Assembly (NCBI GenBank): GCA_034440615.1
Contig: JAOTOM010002632.1
Span: forward strand, 48,116 to 112,115
Length of the DNA: 64,000 nt
DNA from: Ashinkailepas kermadecensis
Lineage: Eukaryota > Arthropoda > Thecostraca > Neolepadidae
Direction of reading: 5' to 3'
The notes below the pieces were generated by a model. It made no database searches, was not told the DNA's origin, and worked only from the letters and a program-made list of their open reading frames with translations. The position numbers were made by a program, and so were the translations under genes. How positions within the stretch are numbered: position 1 is the first letter of the stretch; the number at the start of each line of letters is the position of its first letter. Positions 23,033-33,305 of the stretch are shown here, in pieces.

Positions 23033-23456
23033 TCGTGTGGGGACAGCTCCGCTCCGTGTGGGGACAGTTCCGCTCCGTGTGGGGACAGCTCCGCTCCGTG
23101 TGGGGACAGCTCCGCTCCGTGTGGGGACAGCTCCGCTCCGTGTGGGGACAGCTCCGCTCCGCGTGGGGACAGCTCCGCTCCGCGTGGGGACAGCTCCGCT
23201 CCGTGTGGGGACAGCTCCGCCCCGTGTGGGGACAGCTCCGCTCCGTGTGGGGACAGTTCCGCTCCGTGTGGGGACAGCTCCGCTCCGTGTGGGGACAGCT
23301 CCGCTCCGTGTGGGGACAGCTCCGCTCCGTGTGGGGACAGCTCCGCTCCGTGTGGGGACAGCTCCGCTCCGTGTGGGGACAGCTCCGCTCCGCGTGGGGA
23401 CAGCTCCGCTCCGTGTGGGGACAGCTCCGCTCCGTGTGGGGACAGCTCCGCTCCGT
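23033..23456. repeat. 21-bp minisatellite, ~20 copies
   Basis: Highly homogeneous repeat of CGTGTGGGGACAGCTCCGCTC-type units (21 bp). The few variants are CGCGTGG and AGTTCCG. Because the unit is a multiple of three and lacks stops in several frames, long 7-residue-repeat frames appear on both strands (for example VWGQLRS and HGAELSP). I do not regard these as genes. It lies in intron 1 of the C1q gene. Confidence 0.95.
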
Positions 23457-23682
23457 CCGACGAACGTCTGTTCGGTCTGGGTGTGAGCCGGATGGCGCGC
23501 CGACCAGCCGTGCTCAACTTGTCGCCCGTCGGCGGAGCTGCCGGCGGCTCAGTCATGCTATACTTACGTGCCAACATACACCCTACACCCTACACCATAC
23601 ACCATACACCACCCTACAACGTCGCTCCATCTCAAATCACTTCACCAACAATCGAATACCAATGTCGTTGCGGACACTGCTC

Positions 23683-23826
23683 GGTGATGAGCACCCGGAG
23701 CTGCTCAGGGATGAGCACCCGGACTGCTCAGGGGTGAGCACCCGGACTGCTCAGGGATGAGCACCAGGAGCTGTTCGGGGATGAACACCCGGAGCTGTTC
23801 GGGGATCAGCACCCGGAGCTGTTCGA
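23683..23826. repeat. ~24-bp minisatellite, ~6 copies
   Basis: Units of GATGAGCACCCGGAGCTG plus CTCAGG or TTCGGG, with some 21-bp variants. Distinct from the 21-bp array 230 bp upstream. Confidence 0.85.
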
Positions 23827-23829
23827 GCT

Positions 23830-25064
23830 CCTTTTCGATTTCATCCATTAGAACGAAACTGGAACTTCTCATTTGAAGTCAAGCGCCACGAGGTCACATC
23901 TTGTATGGTGACCTGGCCTCAAAATGGAGGTGTCCTGTGCACTACGGAAGGTTGCAGTACGGATGTCATTTAAAAGCATACATTTCGTAACATATTATGG
24001 CGATGTAGAAAACTGCATTGAACCCCATACATGAGGCTGGTCGGCCAATGTGCTGGTCACATCAGAACAAGCGGATTATATCACAAGGAATAATTCGATC
24101 ACTTTGTTAAGGTAGCTGTCATATCAAACAATGATTAGCATTCCAGACCTGTGTTGTGCGTCCCAACCGTCCCAACCGTCTATGAGATAGAATCATTTTG
24201 AGCTCCAATCAATAAGAGACATAACAACCTGGTTACAAGGGGGTCGTTGCAGGCTGAGGCGAGATACTGCGGTTTGTGTGTAACTACTAACACCATCACA
24301 TTCATGATTGCTGTGTGCAGTGGCAGCAAATGTACACTCATGCTTTATACAAGATAATGTTCTTGGCCATATATACCAACACAGTTGAATTTGTTTGATC
24401 ATGGCCTGCACATCCGTTGGACAAATAGTGCAATTTGTATAGACCTGAGCATATTTGGAAAAGGTGCGATTTCAACATGATTGAAATACTGCTACCACAG
24501 CCGTGTAACGAGTAGGTAGGGCGGTCAGAAGTCGCAGACACTCTAGCCGCCTTTACAACGTAAAAAGTAGAAAAGCGTCAAAACGGAGAAAGGCATTGAA
24601 ATGGCGATTTGGTCACAGTTATATGGTCAAATTTAGCATCGAAACAACGCATTTCGTGGTTTTGACACCATTTTCTTCATTGGCGTTGATGGCAGCTCGA
24701 GTATTCTGTAAGCAATATCACCGTGTCGTACCGAGATCAGAAGCTGGACATTCATGATTGAGGCAAACAGTATCCGTATTTTATGATAACACAAAATAAA
24801 TATTCCTGGCAGTGCACTTTTAACAGCCGAATGTCCTGCTTTACTCTAATCTGTTTGAATGCTTACTTTTAGCATTGCTGCATATTGCATTGCATTGGGA
24901 AGTGTTATATCTTCCGGCCCGAAATATATGTTTCCTCCGATTAAAACTGCAGGAATATCATAATTCGTTTGCAAAATGAAGTTGCGGACAAATAATTAGA
25001 CCCGTTCGCGAGTGGTATGCCTTACGAAAGTTGGGTACGAATTGTGGTCCATTTTATTACAATT
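23830..25064. other. Intronic AT-rich DNA, nothing recognised
   Basis: Lies inside the inferred intron 1 of the minus-strand C1q gene. No conserved coding segment, RNA gene or array was seen. Confidence 0.5.
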
Positions 25065-25545
25065 CGATCCCGTGATAAATTATTCTTGAAATAGGGTGGA
25101 ATATACCACTTTCTGAGCACTGAATAGACGTCCTTTCCAAGGACGTATCGACATCGTGCTTGATGACGTATGACGTATGAAGTTTCCATGACTCGTCCCT
25201 AAGAGCATTTTGCGTATAAGTAGCATGCATATGCTCCCCGTTACGAGTTGATTACACAAGCATCTCGTGACACAATTCCAGATGCAGAGATTATCTATGA
25301 TGTGTGTGAAACTATGCGATCTGTTGATAACATGGCATTGCAATTGTTATCGTTAACATAGTCATCCATATATTAGGTGTCTCCAAAATTAAACCAAAAA
25401 CATGCACTCATGAGCATACTATTTGCTCAAATGGAGCTTGAAGGACTGAAATGATGTTTTAATTGTCATGCTTCCATGGCAGATTTCTACATTATACTGC
25501 ACTCGTTTCGACATCTCACACCTAAGGAAAAAAAACATTATTTTA
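25065..25545 (+). repeat. Dispersed ~490-bp repeat, copy B
   Basis: Direct-orientation partner of 19205-19700, roughly three-quarters identical by eye, with a small TGACGTATGACGTATG internal duplication. Confidence 0.7.
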
Positions 25546-27837
25546 ACACTGAGTTGATCCCTACATGTTGGTCTGGCTTTCCACCCCTTACATTTCCCAG
25601 ATTTGATATAGAGTCATATGAAACATGCCTCTCATCCTCCATAATACTTGGAAGTGGAAGCTAATGCATGTTCAGTGCAAGGGCGTAGCTTGACTGTGCT
25701 GTTCGACTCGATGTGCTCTTCACGAGGCATTCGTTTCAACTGGTGTTGATCTGTGCCGAGCAATCCTACACGGTAACCATCTGATAATTATCATGTCCCC
25801 AAAAGTCCAAGCCTTTCAGAACCATCGGCATCAACTGCACCTCACCTTGAGAGAAGGTTCAGATAATCGTTTCTCAATCATTTCATAATGAAGCAATGCT
25901 AGTCAGAGTCCTACCTTTATATCCGCCGAGTAATTATGAGGCCACGTGGATCCGACCTTACGACTTCGACATCGCAACCGCCCGAGGCCAGTCAGGTCAT
26001 TCGACCACTACACCACAATCACCACAATTTGCACCCAGAAAATTACGGCTATCAGACGGGAAACTGAAAAATGTTAGTGGTTCCAAAGCGAACTCAAGTG
26101 CGCGTTTGAGTGCGCTTTGCCGTACAGGGTTCAGAAACCGTGCTTTTGTAATGCAATAACAAACAAGGTGAATAACAAACCAGAAGTGTTCAAAGAAAAC
26201 GTGTAGGGACTCTCAAGCATCGGCAACTTAACTTTAGCTTCTGACCACCAGCTTCAATAATCATCCTAATACACAATGTTTGAAAGCTTCCTAGCAGTAT
26301 CGATCCCAATATAGTTCAGCACATAGTGCAATGACCATTGCGCTTATCTCGCAACCACAACGCTTTTTAGTTTAATCTGGGATATTGCTTGACATCTCGA
26401 CGTCTCAGCGTCCATTTGGCATGAGCGAATAGGAGAAGAAAGCCCATACCAGTAAATGCCTTTTGCAACAGAACTTGCTCCAATCCTCTAGTCGTCGCCG
26501 GGCCGGCCAGCATATCCACCTTCGACGGGCCGGGCTGGGGTCTTGAAACCCTACTCACTCTAACTTCCGACCTACGTACCCTAGAATAAAATGCAAAACA
26601 CCATTTGGAGTGCTGATCATGGAGAGCCCGACATATACCTTAGATTTTATTTTGACTGACAATATGGTAACCAGAAGTCATAATGTGTCAAAATGCGGAC
26701 GTCGACATAAATCCGGGGAACTGGCTAAATAGGCAGAGCTTGGGTTAATTCGACATATATTTGTCACGACTTAACATAATCCAATATATTTATATTGATC
26801 ATAGTGAAACAGGGTCAAGACGGGGTAGGTCACGTCAGAGTTAGGCTTCAAAACCAGTTTCCGAACTATTCAAGCTATACACAGGACAAATGTTATTGGC
26901 AAGCCAACATAGCCTAGAACTCACGCCACAGCTTATTTCTCCATTTTCGGCAATGCTGAGGTCGTTCAAGATCATAATAGTCAACCCAGTGGCATTATCT
27001 TTATCTTGGGGAATGGCCAAGAAAATATGAGCATATGCATATCTCAACATAACACATCTCGGGTCTTTTCAGTAGACTATTCAAATAAAATGTTTCTGTC
27101 TGATTGGCATCCAAAAATTATAATATCAGGTTAGGTCACGCCGTATGATCAGGTCAAATACGTTCAAGCTTGAACATATCCGGAACATCACGTTTCAAGC
27201 ATAGCAAATTTTGCTGCAAGAAGAGCCGATATGATACTGAAGCATCTTTGTAAACTGTACTGCTTCTGACCTCATGACCTGATTTTAGGTGACACTGAGA
27301 CAACACATAGATTAAGAAAACGATATCTTAAGCCCTCGCCCATGTGACACTGTTCGGAAAGTAATTCCAAAGAAATGTTAAATCGTGTTAAATCTGGTCT
27401 GATTACACAAGGTCATGTCATCATGGATCATTGGTTGGGCATCCAATGACATGTCACACGACATAGGTGGCGCTGAAACCAAATTGAGACATCACTTAGC
27501 GAGGAACAGCAGCATTCTGCACAAAAATGGCATTGTGTAGAACATACATAATGCTCAACCAGACCTTATGCAATGGAACTTTCACACATCATTTTGCCCA
27601 GAATGCTGATTACATGCTGTTCATTATCTTTGGCGAGAAAAGGTACTTCCAAATTGAGTTTTCCTCACTCAATGCGGCAAAAAAACGTGAAATTTACCAG
27701 CTATCAGGTCAGCAGCCTTGACCTTCATTCAAATTTCCAGGTAGGAAATTATCTTTATCAAAGGGTAGCATGAGTTACGTTGGGTGCTTATATAGTGAGG
27801 GTTACAGTCGTGAGTGTCGATTTGAGCATGTTCGGAG
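25546..27837. other. Intronic AT-rich DNA, nothing recognised
   Basis: No domain-bearing frame is visible. A short minus-strand frame at 26367-26558 contains KVDMLAGPATTRGLEQVL, which faintly resembles KVDLLAGLHKG at 12400-12480. This may be a shared mobile-element relic, too weak to name. Confidence 0.45.
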
Positions 27838-27990
27838 AGGAGCTTGCCCCCCGTCCATTTTGGCTTGTCTGCCAAATACGTTCAATTTTAAACATGAAAC
27901 CCGTGGGCGTCCTCATTCCATTTTGGCCTTCCCATTTGCTCTACGTATTGCCCCCCCCCATTCCCTCCACAAAAATCAAAAGTGAACACG
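27838..27990 (-). repeat. Dispersed G-run repeat, diverged copy
   Basis: C-rich on the plus strand, with TTTTAAACATG, CATTTTGGCC, TACGTATTGCCCCCCC and a following ATC-AAA segment in the same order as the copy at 345-500. Confidence 0.5.
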
Positions 27991-28048
27991 TCCGCATGCA
28001 ACTGAAAGTCATATACTTTTCCTCCCGTAAATCGGAAAACGACATTCG

Positions 28049-28446
28049 AGAAGTCAGGGACGTAGCCAGGAATTGTCCAAGGAGAGGGTGCAGTTTGCGA
28101 AGTCAGGGACGTAGCCAGGAATTGTCCAAGGAGAGGGTGCAGTTTGCGAAGTCAGGGACGTAGCCAGGAATTGTCCAAGGAGAGGGTGCAGTTTGCGAAG
28201 TCAGGGACGTAGCCAGGAATTGTCCAAGGAGAGGGTGCAGTTTGCGAAGTCAGGGACGTAGCCAGGAATTGTCCAAGGAGAGGGTGCAGTTTGCGAAGTC
28301 AGGGACGTAGCCAGGAATTGTCCAAGGAGAGGGTGCAGTTTGCGAAGTCAGGGACGTAGCCAGGAATTGTCCAAGGAGAGGGTGCAGTTTGCGAAGTCAG
28401 GGACGTAGCCAGGAATTGTCCAAGGAGAGGGTGCAGTTGCGAAGTA
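28049..28446. repeat. 49-bp tandem array, 8 near-identical copies
   Basis: The period is exactly 49 bp (for example GCGAAGTCAGG at 28097, 28146, 28195) and the copies are virtually identical. The last one is truncated. The unit contains GGGACGTAGCCAGGAATTGT, a phrase typical of the ends of some invertebrate DNA transposons and similar to CAGTGGCGTACTTAGGAATT at 37942. There are no spacers, so it is not a CRISPR. It lies within intron 1 of the C1q gene. Confidence 0.93.
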
Positions 28447-28699
28447 GGTGCGGACTACCACCACACGCTTTAAGGTCTTCGCATTTCCGCCGCTTGATGT
28501 CGAAAGGGTACTTTTTAAAAGACAAATTAAAATCGTACCCTATTTTTAAAAATCCCAATTGGGGCTCGGATGGCAGGATCACATCCCTGCGTAAATTGTA
28601 AGCAAACATGGCACTGTTATATACCAGGAATGCGAACCGCCTAAACATGCCTCTAGATGACGGATGTCAAAACTTCAATGGAAAATACTCAGTATTCGG

Positions 28700-28924
28700 T
28701 ATTCGGTAAGGTGTATGTGAACACGTGCAAGGGCTCGTAGACTTGCATAGTGGACTGCACGCATTCGTTAGGGCCCATACACGTTCGCAGACGCTTGCAA
28801 TGTTCGCGAGAGCCCGTAAATATTCGCAAAGGTTCGTAGACGTTCGTAATTGCCCGTAGGCTTTCACGGGAGCTCTTAACGTTCATAGGAGCCCGTAGAC
28901 GTCCGTAAGTACCCTTAGTTAGCT
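28700..28924. repeat. Degenerate CGTTCGTAGA-type short repeat
   Basis: Loosely repeated phrases GTTCGTAGACGTTCG, GCCCGTAG and TTCGCGAGAGCCCGTA, about 20 bp apart, directly adjoining the next array. Confidence 0.55.
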
Positions 28925-29232
28925 GACGATATGTCACATCAGCTGAAAACAGCTCACATCAGTCGACCACAGTTTACCTCAGTTGACAATAGCTCGCCTC
29001 AGTTGGTAATATCCTTTCCCGATCACAATGGTTCACCTCAGCTGACAACAGCTCACCTGAGCTGACAATAGCTTACCTCAGTTGACAATACTTCACATCA
29101 ACTGATAACAGTTCACTTCAGTTGACAATAGCTCACTTTATTTGACGGTAGTTCAGTTCAGCCGGCAATAGCTCACCTCAGTTCAGCTAGTGTACAGTAG
29201 ATACTAGCTCAGGTCAGCTGACGGTAGCTCAC
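28925..29232. repeat. Degenerate ~20-22-bp array abutting C1q exon 1 donor
   Basis: About 14 diverged units of AGCTCACCTCAGTTGACAAT. On the gene strand each reads like CTGAGGTGAGCT, so several units carry a donor-like G|GTGAGC. The array runs right up to the genuine donor of exon 1 (CGGCTCAG|GTGAGC at 29233/29232), which looks like the first unit. Confidence 0.75.
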
Positions 29233-29345
29233 CTGAGCCGCGTGGCTCTGGTGACCATGAACGCCACCTGGTGGGGAGCGTTTGGGGCAGAGGCGAGTGC
29301 AGTCGCGGCCGCCACTGCGGTCAGCCACAGCTGCAGCATCGTCAT
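29233..29345 (-). CDS. C1q-domain secreted protein, exon 1 (signal peptide)
   Basis: The coding start is ATG at 29345. The first exon encodes MTMLQLWLTAVAAATALASA, a textbook signal peptide (short n-region, Leu/Ala core, ASA cleavage site). PNAPHQ and VAFMVTRATRL follow, and VAFxVxR is the usual first strand of a C1q domain. It ends at donor CTCAG|GTGAGC with two bases of a codon, matching exon 2. Joined exons give 966 nt or 321 residues. The exon is the only unique, GC-rich block between two minisatellite arrays and is too short to stand out as an open frame by itself. C1q-domain proteins of this kind act as secreted lectin-like or immune-recognition proteins in invertebrates. The ligand is unknown. 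Intron 1 would be 9.1 kb. Confidence 0.72.
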
Positions 29346-29384
29346 CGGCCGGACACTGTACAACTGCCCTGCTGGCAGTCAGAA

Positions 29385-30400
29385 CCGTGACGGTGACATC
29401 TCCACAGACTGGGGAGTCAGACCGTGACAGTGACATCTCCACAAACTGTGAAGTCAGACCGTGACAGTGACATCTCCCCAAACTGGGGAGTCAGAACCGT
29501 GACGGTGACATCTCCATAAACTGGGGAGTCAGACCGTGACATCTCCACATACTGGGAAGTCAGACCGTGACAGTGACATCTCCACAAACTGGGGAGTCAG
29601 ACCGTGACAGTGACACCTCCCCAAACTGGGGAGTCAGACCATGACAGTGACATCTCCACATACTGGGGAGTCAGACCGTGACAGTGACATCTCCCCAAAC
29701 TGGGGAGTCAGACCGTGACGGTGACATCTCCACATACTGGGGAGTCAGACCGTGACATCTCCACAAACTGGGGAGTCAGACCGTGACATCTCCACAAACT
29801 GGGGAATCAGACCGTGACAGTGACATCTCCACAAACTGGGGAGTCAGACCGTGACAGTGACACCTCCACAAACTGGGGAGTCAGACCGTGACGGTGACAC
29901 CTCCATAGACTGGGGAATCAGACCGTGACAGTGACATCTCCACAAACTGGGGAGTCAGACCGTGACATCTCCACAGATCGCGGAGTCAAACTGTGACAGT
30001 GACATCTCCACAGACTGGGGAGTCAGACCGTGACAGTGACATCTCCACATACTGGGGAGTCAGACCGTGACAGTGACATCTCCACAAACTGGGGAGTCAG
30101 ACCGTGACAGTGACATCTCCCCAAACTGGGGAGTCAGACCGTGACAGTGACATCTCCACAGACTGGGGAGTCAGACCGTGACATCTCCACAGATCGGGTG
30201 TCAGACCGTGACAGTGACAGTCCGTCAGACTGGAGAGTCAGAGCCATGACTGTGACAGTCCTACAAACTGGAGTCAAATCTGCAACTGTGACATACCCAC
30301 GGAGTAAGGAATCAGAACTGTGACTGCGACATCCCCACAGACTAAGGATTCAGAACTATGACTGACACACCCATGCAAGCCGGAGAGTCAGAACAGTGAC
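29385..30400. repeat. 37/26-bp minisatellite, ~28 units
   Basis: Units consist of GTGACAGTGACATCTCC, ACAAACTGGGGAGTCAGACC, with shorter variants lacking the GTGACAGTGACA doubling. They become more diverged after about 30190. The array sits immediately upstream (promoter side) of the C1q first exon. Confidence 0.92.
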
Positions 30401-31018
30401 CAGAGGAGGAACTTTTGCAAAATGATGTGCGGGGGTGTCAGATGAGTGTCCTAAAAGGTGTGTGGAGGGCGAAGCAGAACCGAGCTTCAGGCAAATTCCT
30501 TCTAGTCAACGCCATGGGGTTAACTATCAAAATATGAAAATGGGGCGGATAGATGGATATGGGGGGAGGGGGGTGGGTTTAGGCGTGCCGGACCATAAAG
30601 GTCATTTGTGCCGCCTTTAAAGCGAGTACGTTACATGTCTGTCTATAAAAGCGAGTGTTTGCGATCAAGGTGCAAGCAAGTGAACATTTACGTTAAGGGA
30701 ATTTTACGTTACAGTTTGTGTGATATCTTAGGTGCTGAAGGCTTGGTTGGGGTCATCTCCCTGCTGTCTGAATGGTTTTAATTTTACTTTACTCCTCCAC
30801 AAAATAATTTGTAGTTTGGGTGGGGGGTGGGGGTGTTTTGAAAATGGCGAGAAGTTGATTTTGCCAGGGTGACGGCTTTAGCCTACTCTTATCGAAGAGC
30901 ACCGAGGGATCTTTACCGTGCGAACAAGGAGGTAATTGTCCACACCGCCTATCACGCCGGCCACCGCGTGTTAGTTATTAGTAGCGGGTTAGTCTAAGAA
31001 GCATGCCATGCAGGGTTG

Positions 31019-31597
31019 TCAGTTGGGTTTGTACGGTGTTTTGCAACTTGGCTCTTCTACGTCCGCTGTACCTCTGGGTAGCCGTTTACGTTGAGTTGCA
31101 AGCCAAATCGGCTCATCTACGTCCGATGGCTCCTCTGGTGCTATCGGATGGGTCAGATGGCACCGTTTTACGTGTATCATTGAAGTGTTCCATGTGCCTA
31201 TTGTTGGTTTGATTGCGTGGGTGTGGTTGGATTTGTGTTGTGTTGAGTTGTGTTGTGTCCATGTGTTCTGTTGATGTTGGCGAATGTGGCGTTGTAGGAG
31301 TGCTTTGCAATCGTCTACCGAATATTCCATGCTAGGGTAAGTGTTCGATGCTAAGGCTTGCTTTGCGAGCCGGTGTGCTTCTTCGTTACCTGGGATGTTG
31401 GCGTCGCCCGGAATCCAGAGGAAGGAAAACTTCATATTTACGCTATGGGCCACGATTTGTTGGATTCTATCAATGACGTGATGTGGACAGTCGTGGTTGT
31501 TGCTAATTGACTGGAGGACGGATTTGGAGTCTGAGCAAATTACTACGTTTCTAGCTTTACGCCTCGTGAGAATGGAGATAGCGGCCAGAATGGCCAT
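31019..31597 (-). pseudogene. Element A RNase H domain
   Basis: Contains EAMAILAAIS, the second acidic site in VVICSDSKSVLQSI, and FSFLWIPGDANIPGNEEAHR, which matches the WIPSHxGIxGNExAD motif with H replaced by D. The tail lacks the CPRC-type zinc motif seen in elements B and D. RNase H removes the RNA strand during reverse transcription. Confidence 0.8.
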
Positions 31598-31622
31598 TGC
31601 TTCAGCGGAGTAGATGGAGAAG

Positions 31623-32069
31623 TTATCCGGTAGACGCTTGGAAAGTCTGTGACCTGGTCCAGTGATGCCGATGCCTACCTTTGCCTCGTGTTTCGACCCA
31701 TCCGTGAATACGAGTTATTTTTTTATTGTTGTCATCGGCGAACTTGTGGAAGATGTCAAGAATTTCCGCCGATGTGAAAGTGGATTTCTTCTCCGAGAGC
31801 AAGTACTCGACCTTTGGTTGACTGAAAGTCCAGAATGGCCTAGTGGGCGGTCGAGCTGCAGTGGATGGCATTGCGAGGTTAAGACTTGAGTGAGTCGTGG
31901 CAATTTGAATGCTATATGGTGGAAGTTTGCGCCCAAATCGGCTCTTGTTGTATCTGTCAGGCGTAAAGCAGCGCTGTGCCGGATGATTTTTAATGGATTT
32001 GATTTTGATGTAGTAGCGGCACAGCTGTTGTGTCCTCTTGAAGTGGAGTAGGGGCGTGTTTGAGTCCAC
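31623..32069 (-). pseudogene. Element A connection region between RT and RNase H
   Basis: Begins LLHFKRTQQLCRYYIKIKSI and later reads KITRIHGWVETRGKGRHRHHW, equivalent to the YTDGS start of RNase H but altered (HGWVETR), so the catalytic opening residue is not clear. It is in a different frame from the downstream RNase H segment. Confidence 0.6.
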
Positions 32070-32140
32070 TAGAAGATTGGCTATCGGTGTGGTGCTAAGG
32101 GCACCTGTCGCTGGTCTGATGCAGCTGTTTTGGATGATTT

Positions 32141-32404
32141 CTATCTTTCGGCTCTGACTTTCTGAAATGGTGGCAAAAATGATGCTGTTGTATTATAGGA
32201 TGGGTCGTATGATTGTGTGTACAGTCGCAGTAGTGTTTTCCTGTCTCCGCCCCAGTCTGTGCCTGCAAATGCACGGAGTATGTTGACGCGCTTCGCGCAT
32301 CGCTTCGCGCATCGCTTCGCGCATCGCTTCGCGCATCGCTTCGCGCATCGCTTCGAGATGGAGGTGGTGTGGGCGTTGAAACTGAGTTTTTCGTATAAAT
32401 GCAC
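32141..32404 (-). pseudogene. Element A RT thumb with in-frame repeat
   Basis: Reads YEKLSFNAHTTSISKRCAKR, a fivefold KRCA repeat, then VNILRAFAGTDWGGDRKTLL. The sequence on either side fits the LDxKLxFxxHI...R...LR.L.GT.WG..R..LL.LY thumb pattern of Jockey-like RTs. The repeat is a 12-bp tandem expansion at about 32289-32351. Confidence 0.8.
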
Positions 32405-32611
32405 TCCTTAGAACTTTAAGTTTTTCACCTGTTCGATGGCTTTGCCATCGAATCTAAATATAGTTTTGGGTGCGGGACGGCGACGACTATATGTGACGGT
32501 GACCGATTTTTCTGCGGACAGGGTGAAGCTCCAAGTTTTGCACCACTTTGCAATGTGGTCTAGTCCTGCTTGAATGTTTTTTTAGCTTTAAGGAAGCATT
32601 GTGATGTTGTC

Positions 32612-33305
32612 CAAATGGCTATGTCGTCCGCGAAAAGTAATTATTGAAGTGAAGTGTCCGTGTGGTCAACAAGTATGCCGTTGATCATGGTGATGAAGAG
32701 GCTCGGTGAGAGCACGCTCCCCTGCGCCAGGCCCTGCTCCTGAGTTGTGGTGTTTGATGTGACACTGCCGCATCGGACCTTAAGGGTCCCGTCTCTGAGG
32801 AAGTTGAGAATGAAGTGTGCCATGTATCCACGTAGGCCTATCTTGTGGAGTTTGTGTGTCAGTGCGGGCTTGTGTACTCGGTCGAATGCGGCAGTGATGT
32901 CTAAGTAGACAGCTATTGTTGTGCGTTTGATGCGTAGACCACTTTTGATGTCATGCACTAATGTAATGAGATTGTCTGTAGTTTATTTTTGACGCTGGAA
33001 ACCGAACTTAAATTCGTCGAGTAAGTCGTTGTGTTCCAGAAATTTCCTCAATCGTGTGTTGACCATGCGCTCGACCAACTTGCTAGCACAGCTAGCAAGT
33101 GAGATGGGTCCATAACTTTTTGGGGTGGAGTGATCTTTGTGCGGCTTTGGCAATGTAATGACTACGCTCTCCCGCCAGGATGCGGGAAAGGTGCCGCTTT
33201 GGTACAGTTCATTTATGGCCGCTAGTAGGTACGTTAGGGAATTTTTGCTAAGACGTTTAAGAAACAGGTAATGGATGTCGTCTGGCTCGTCTGAGAGAGC
33301 TGCCA
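32612..33305 (-). pseudogene. Element A reverse transcriptase fingers and palm
   Basis: The fingers read PDDIHYLFLKRLSKN, WRESVVITLPKPHKD, YGPISLASCASKLVERM, FGFQRQK. The palm reads VYLDITAAFDRVHKP (motif A Asp present), QGLAQGSVLSPSLF (motif B) and LLFADDIAI (motif C FADD, about 32615-32645). An in-frame TAA directly precedes the FADD segment, and a frame change lies at about 32960-32985. The polymerase core residues survive but the frame is broken. Confidence 0.85.

Noticed and set aside
28049..30400. Possible CRISPR array
   Set aside because: Direct tandem repeats with no spacers, in a spliced animal genome.
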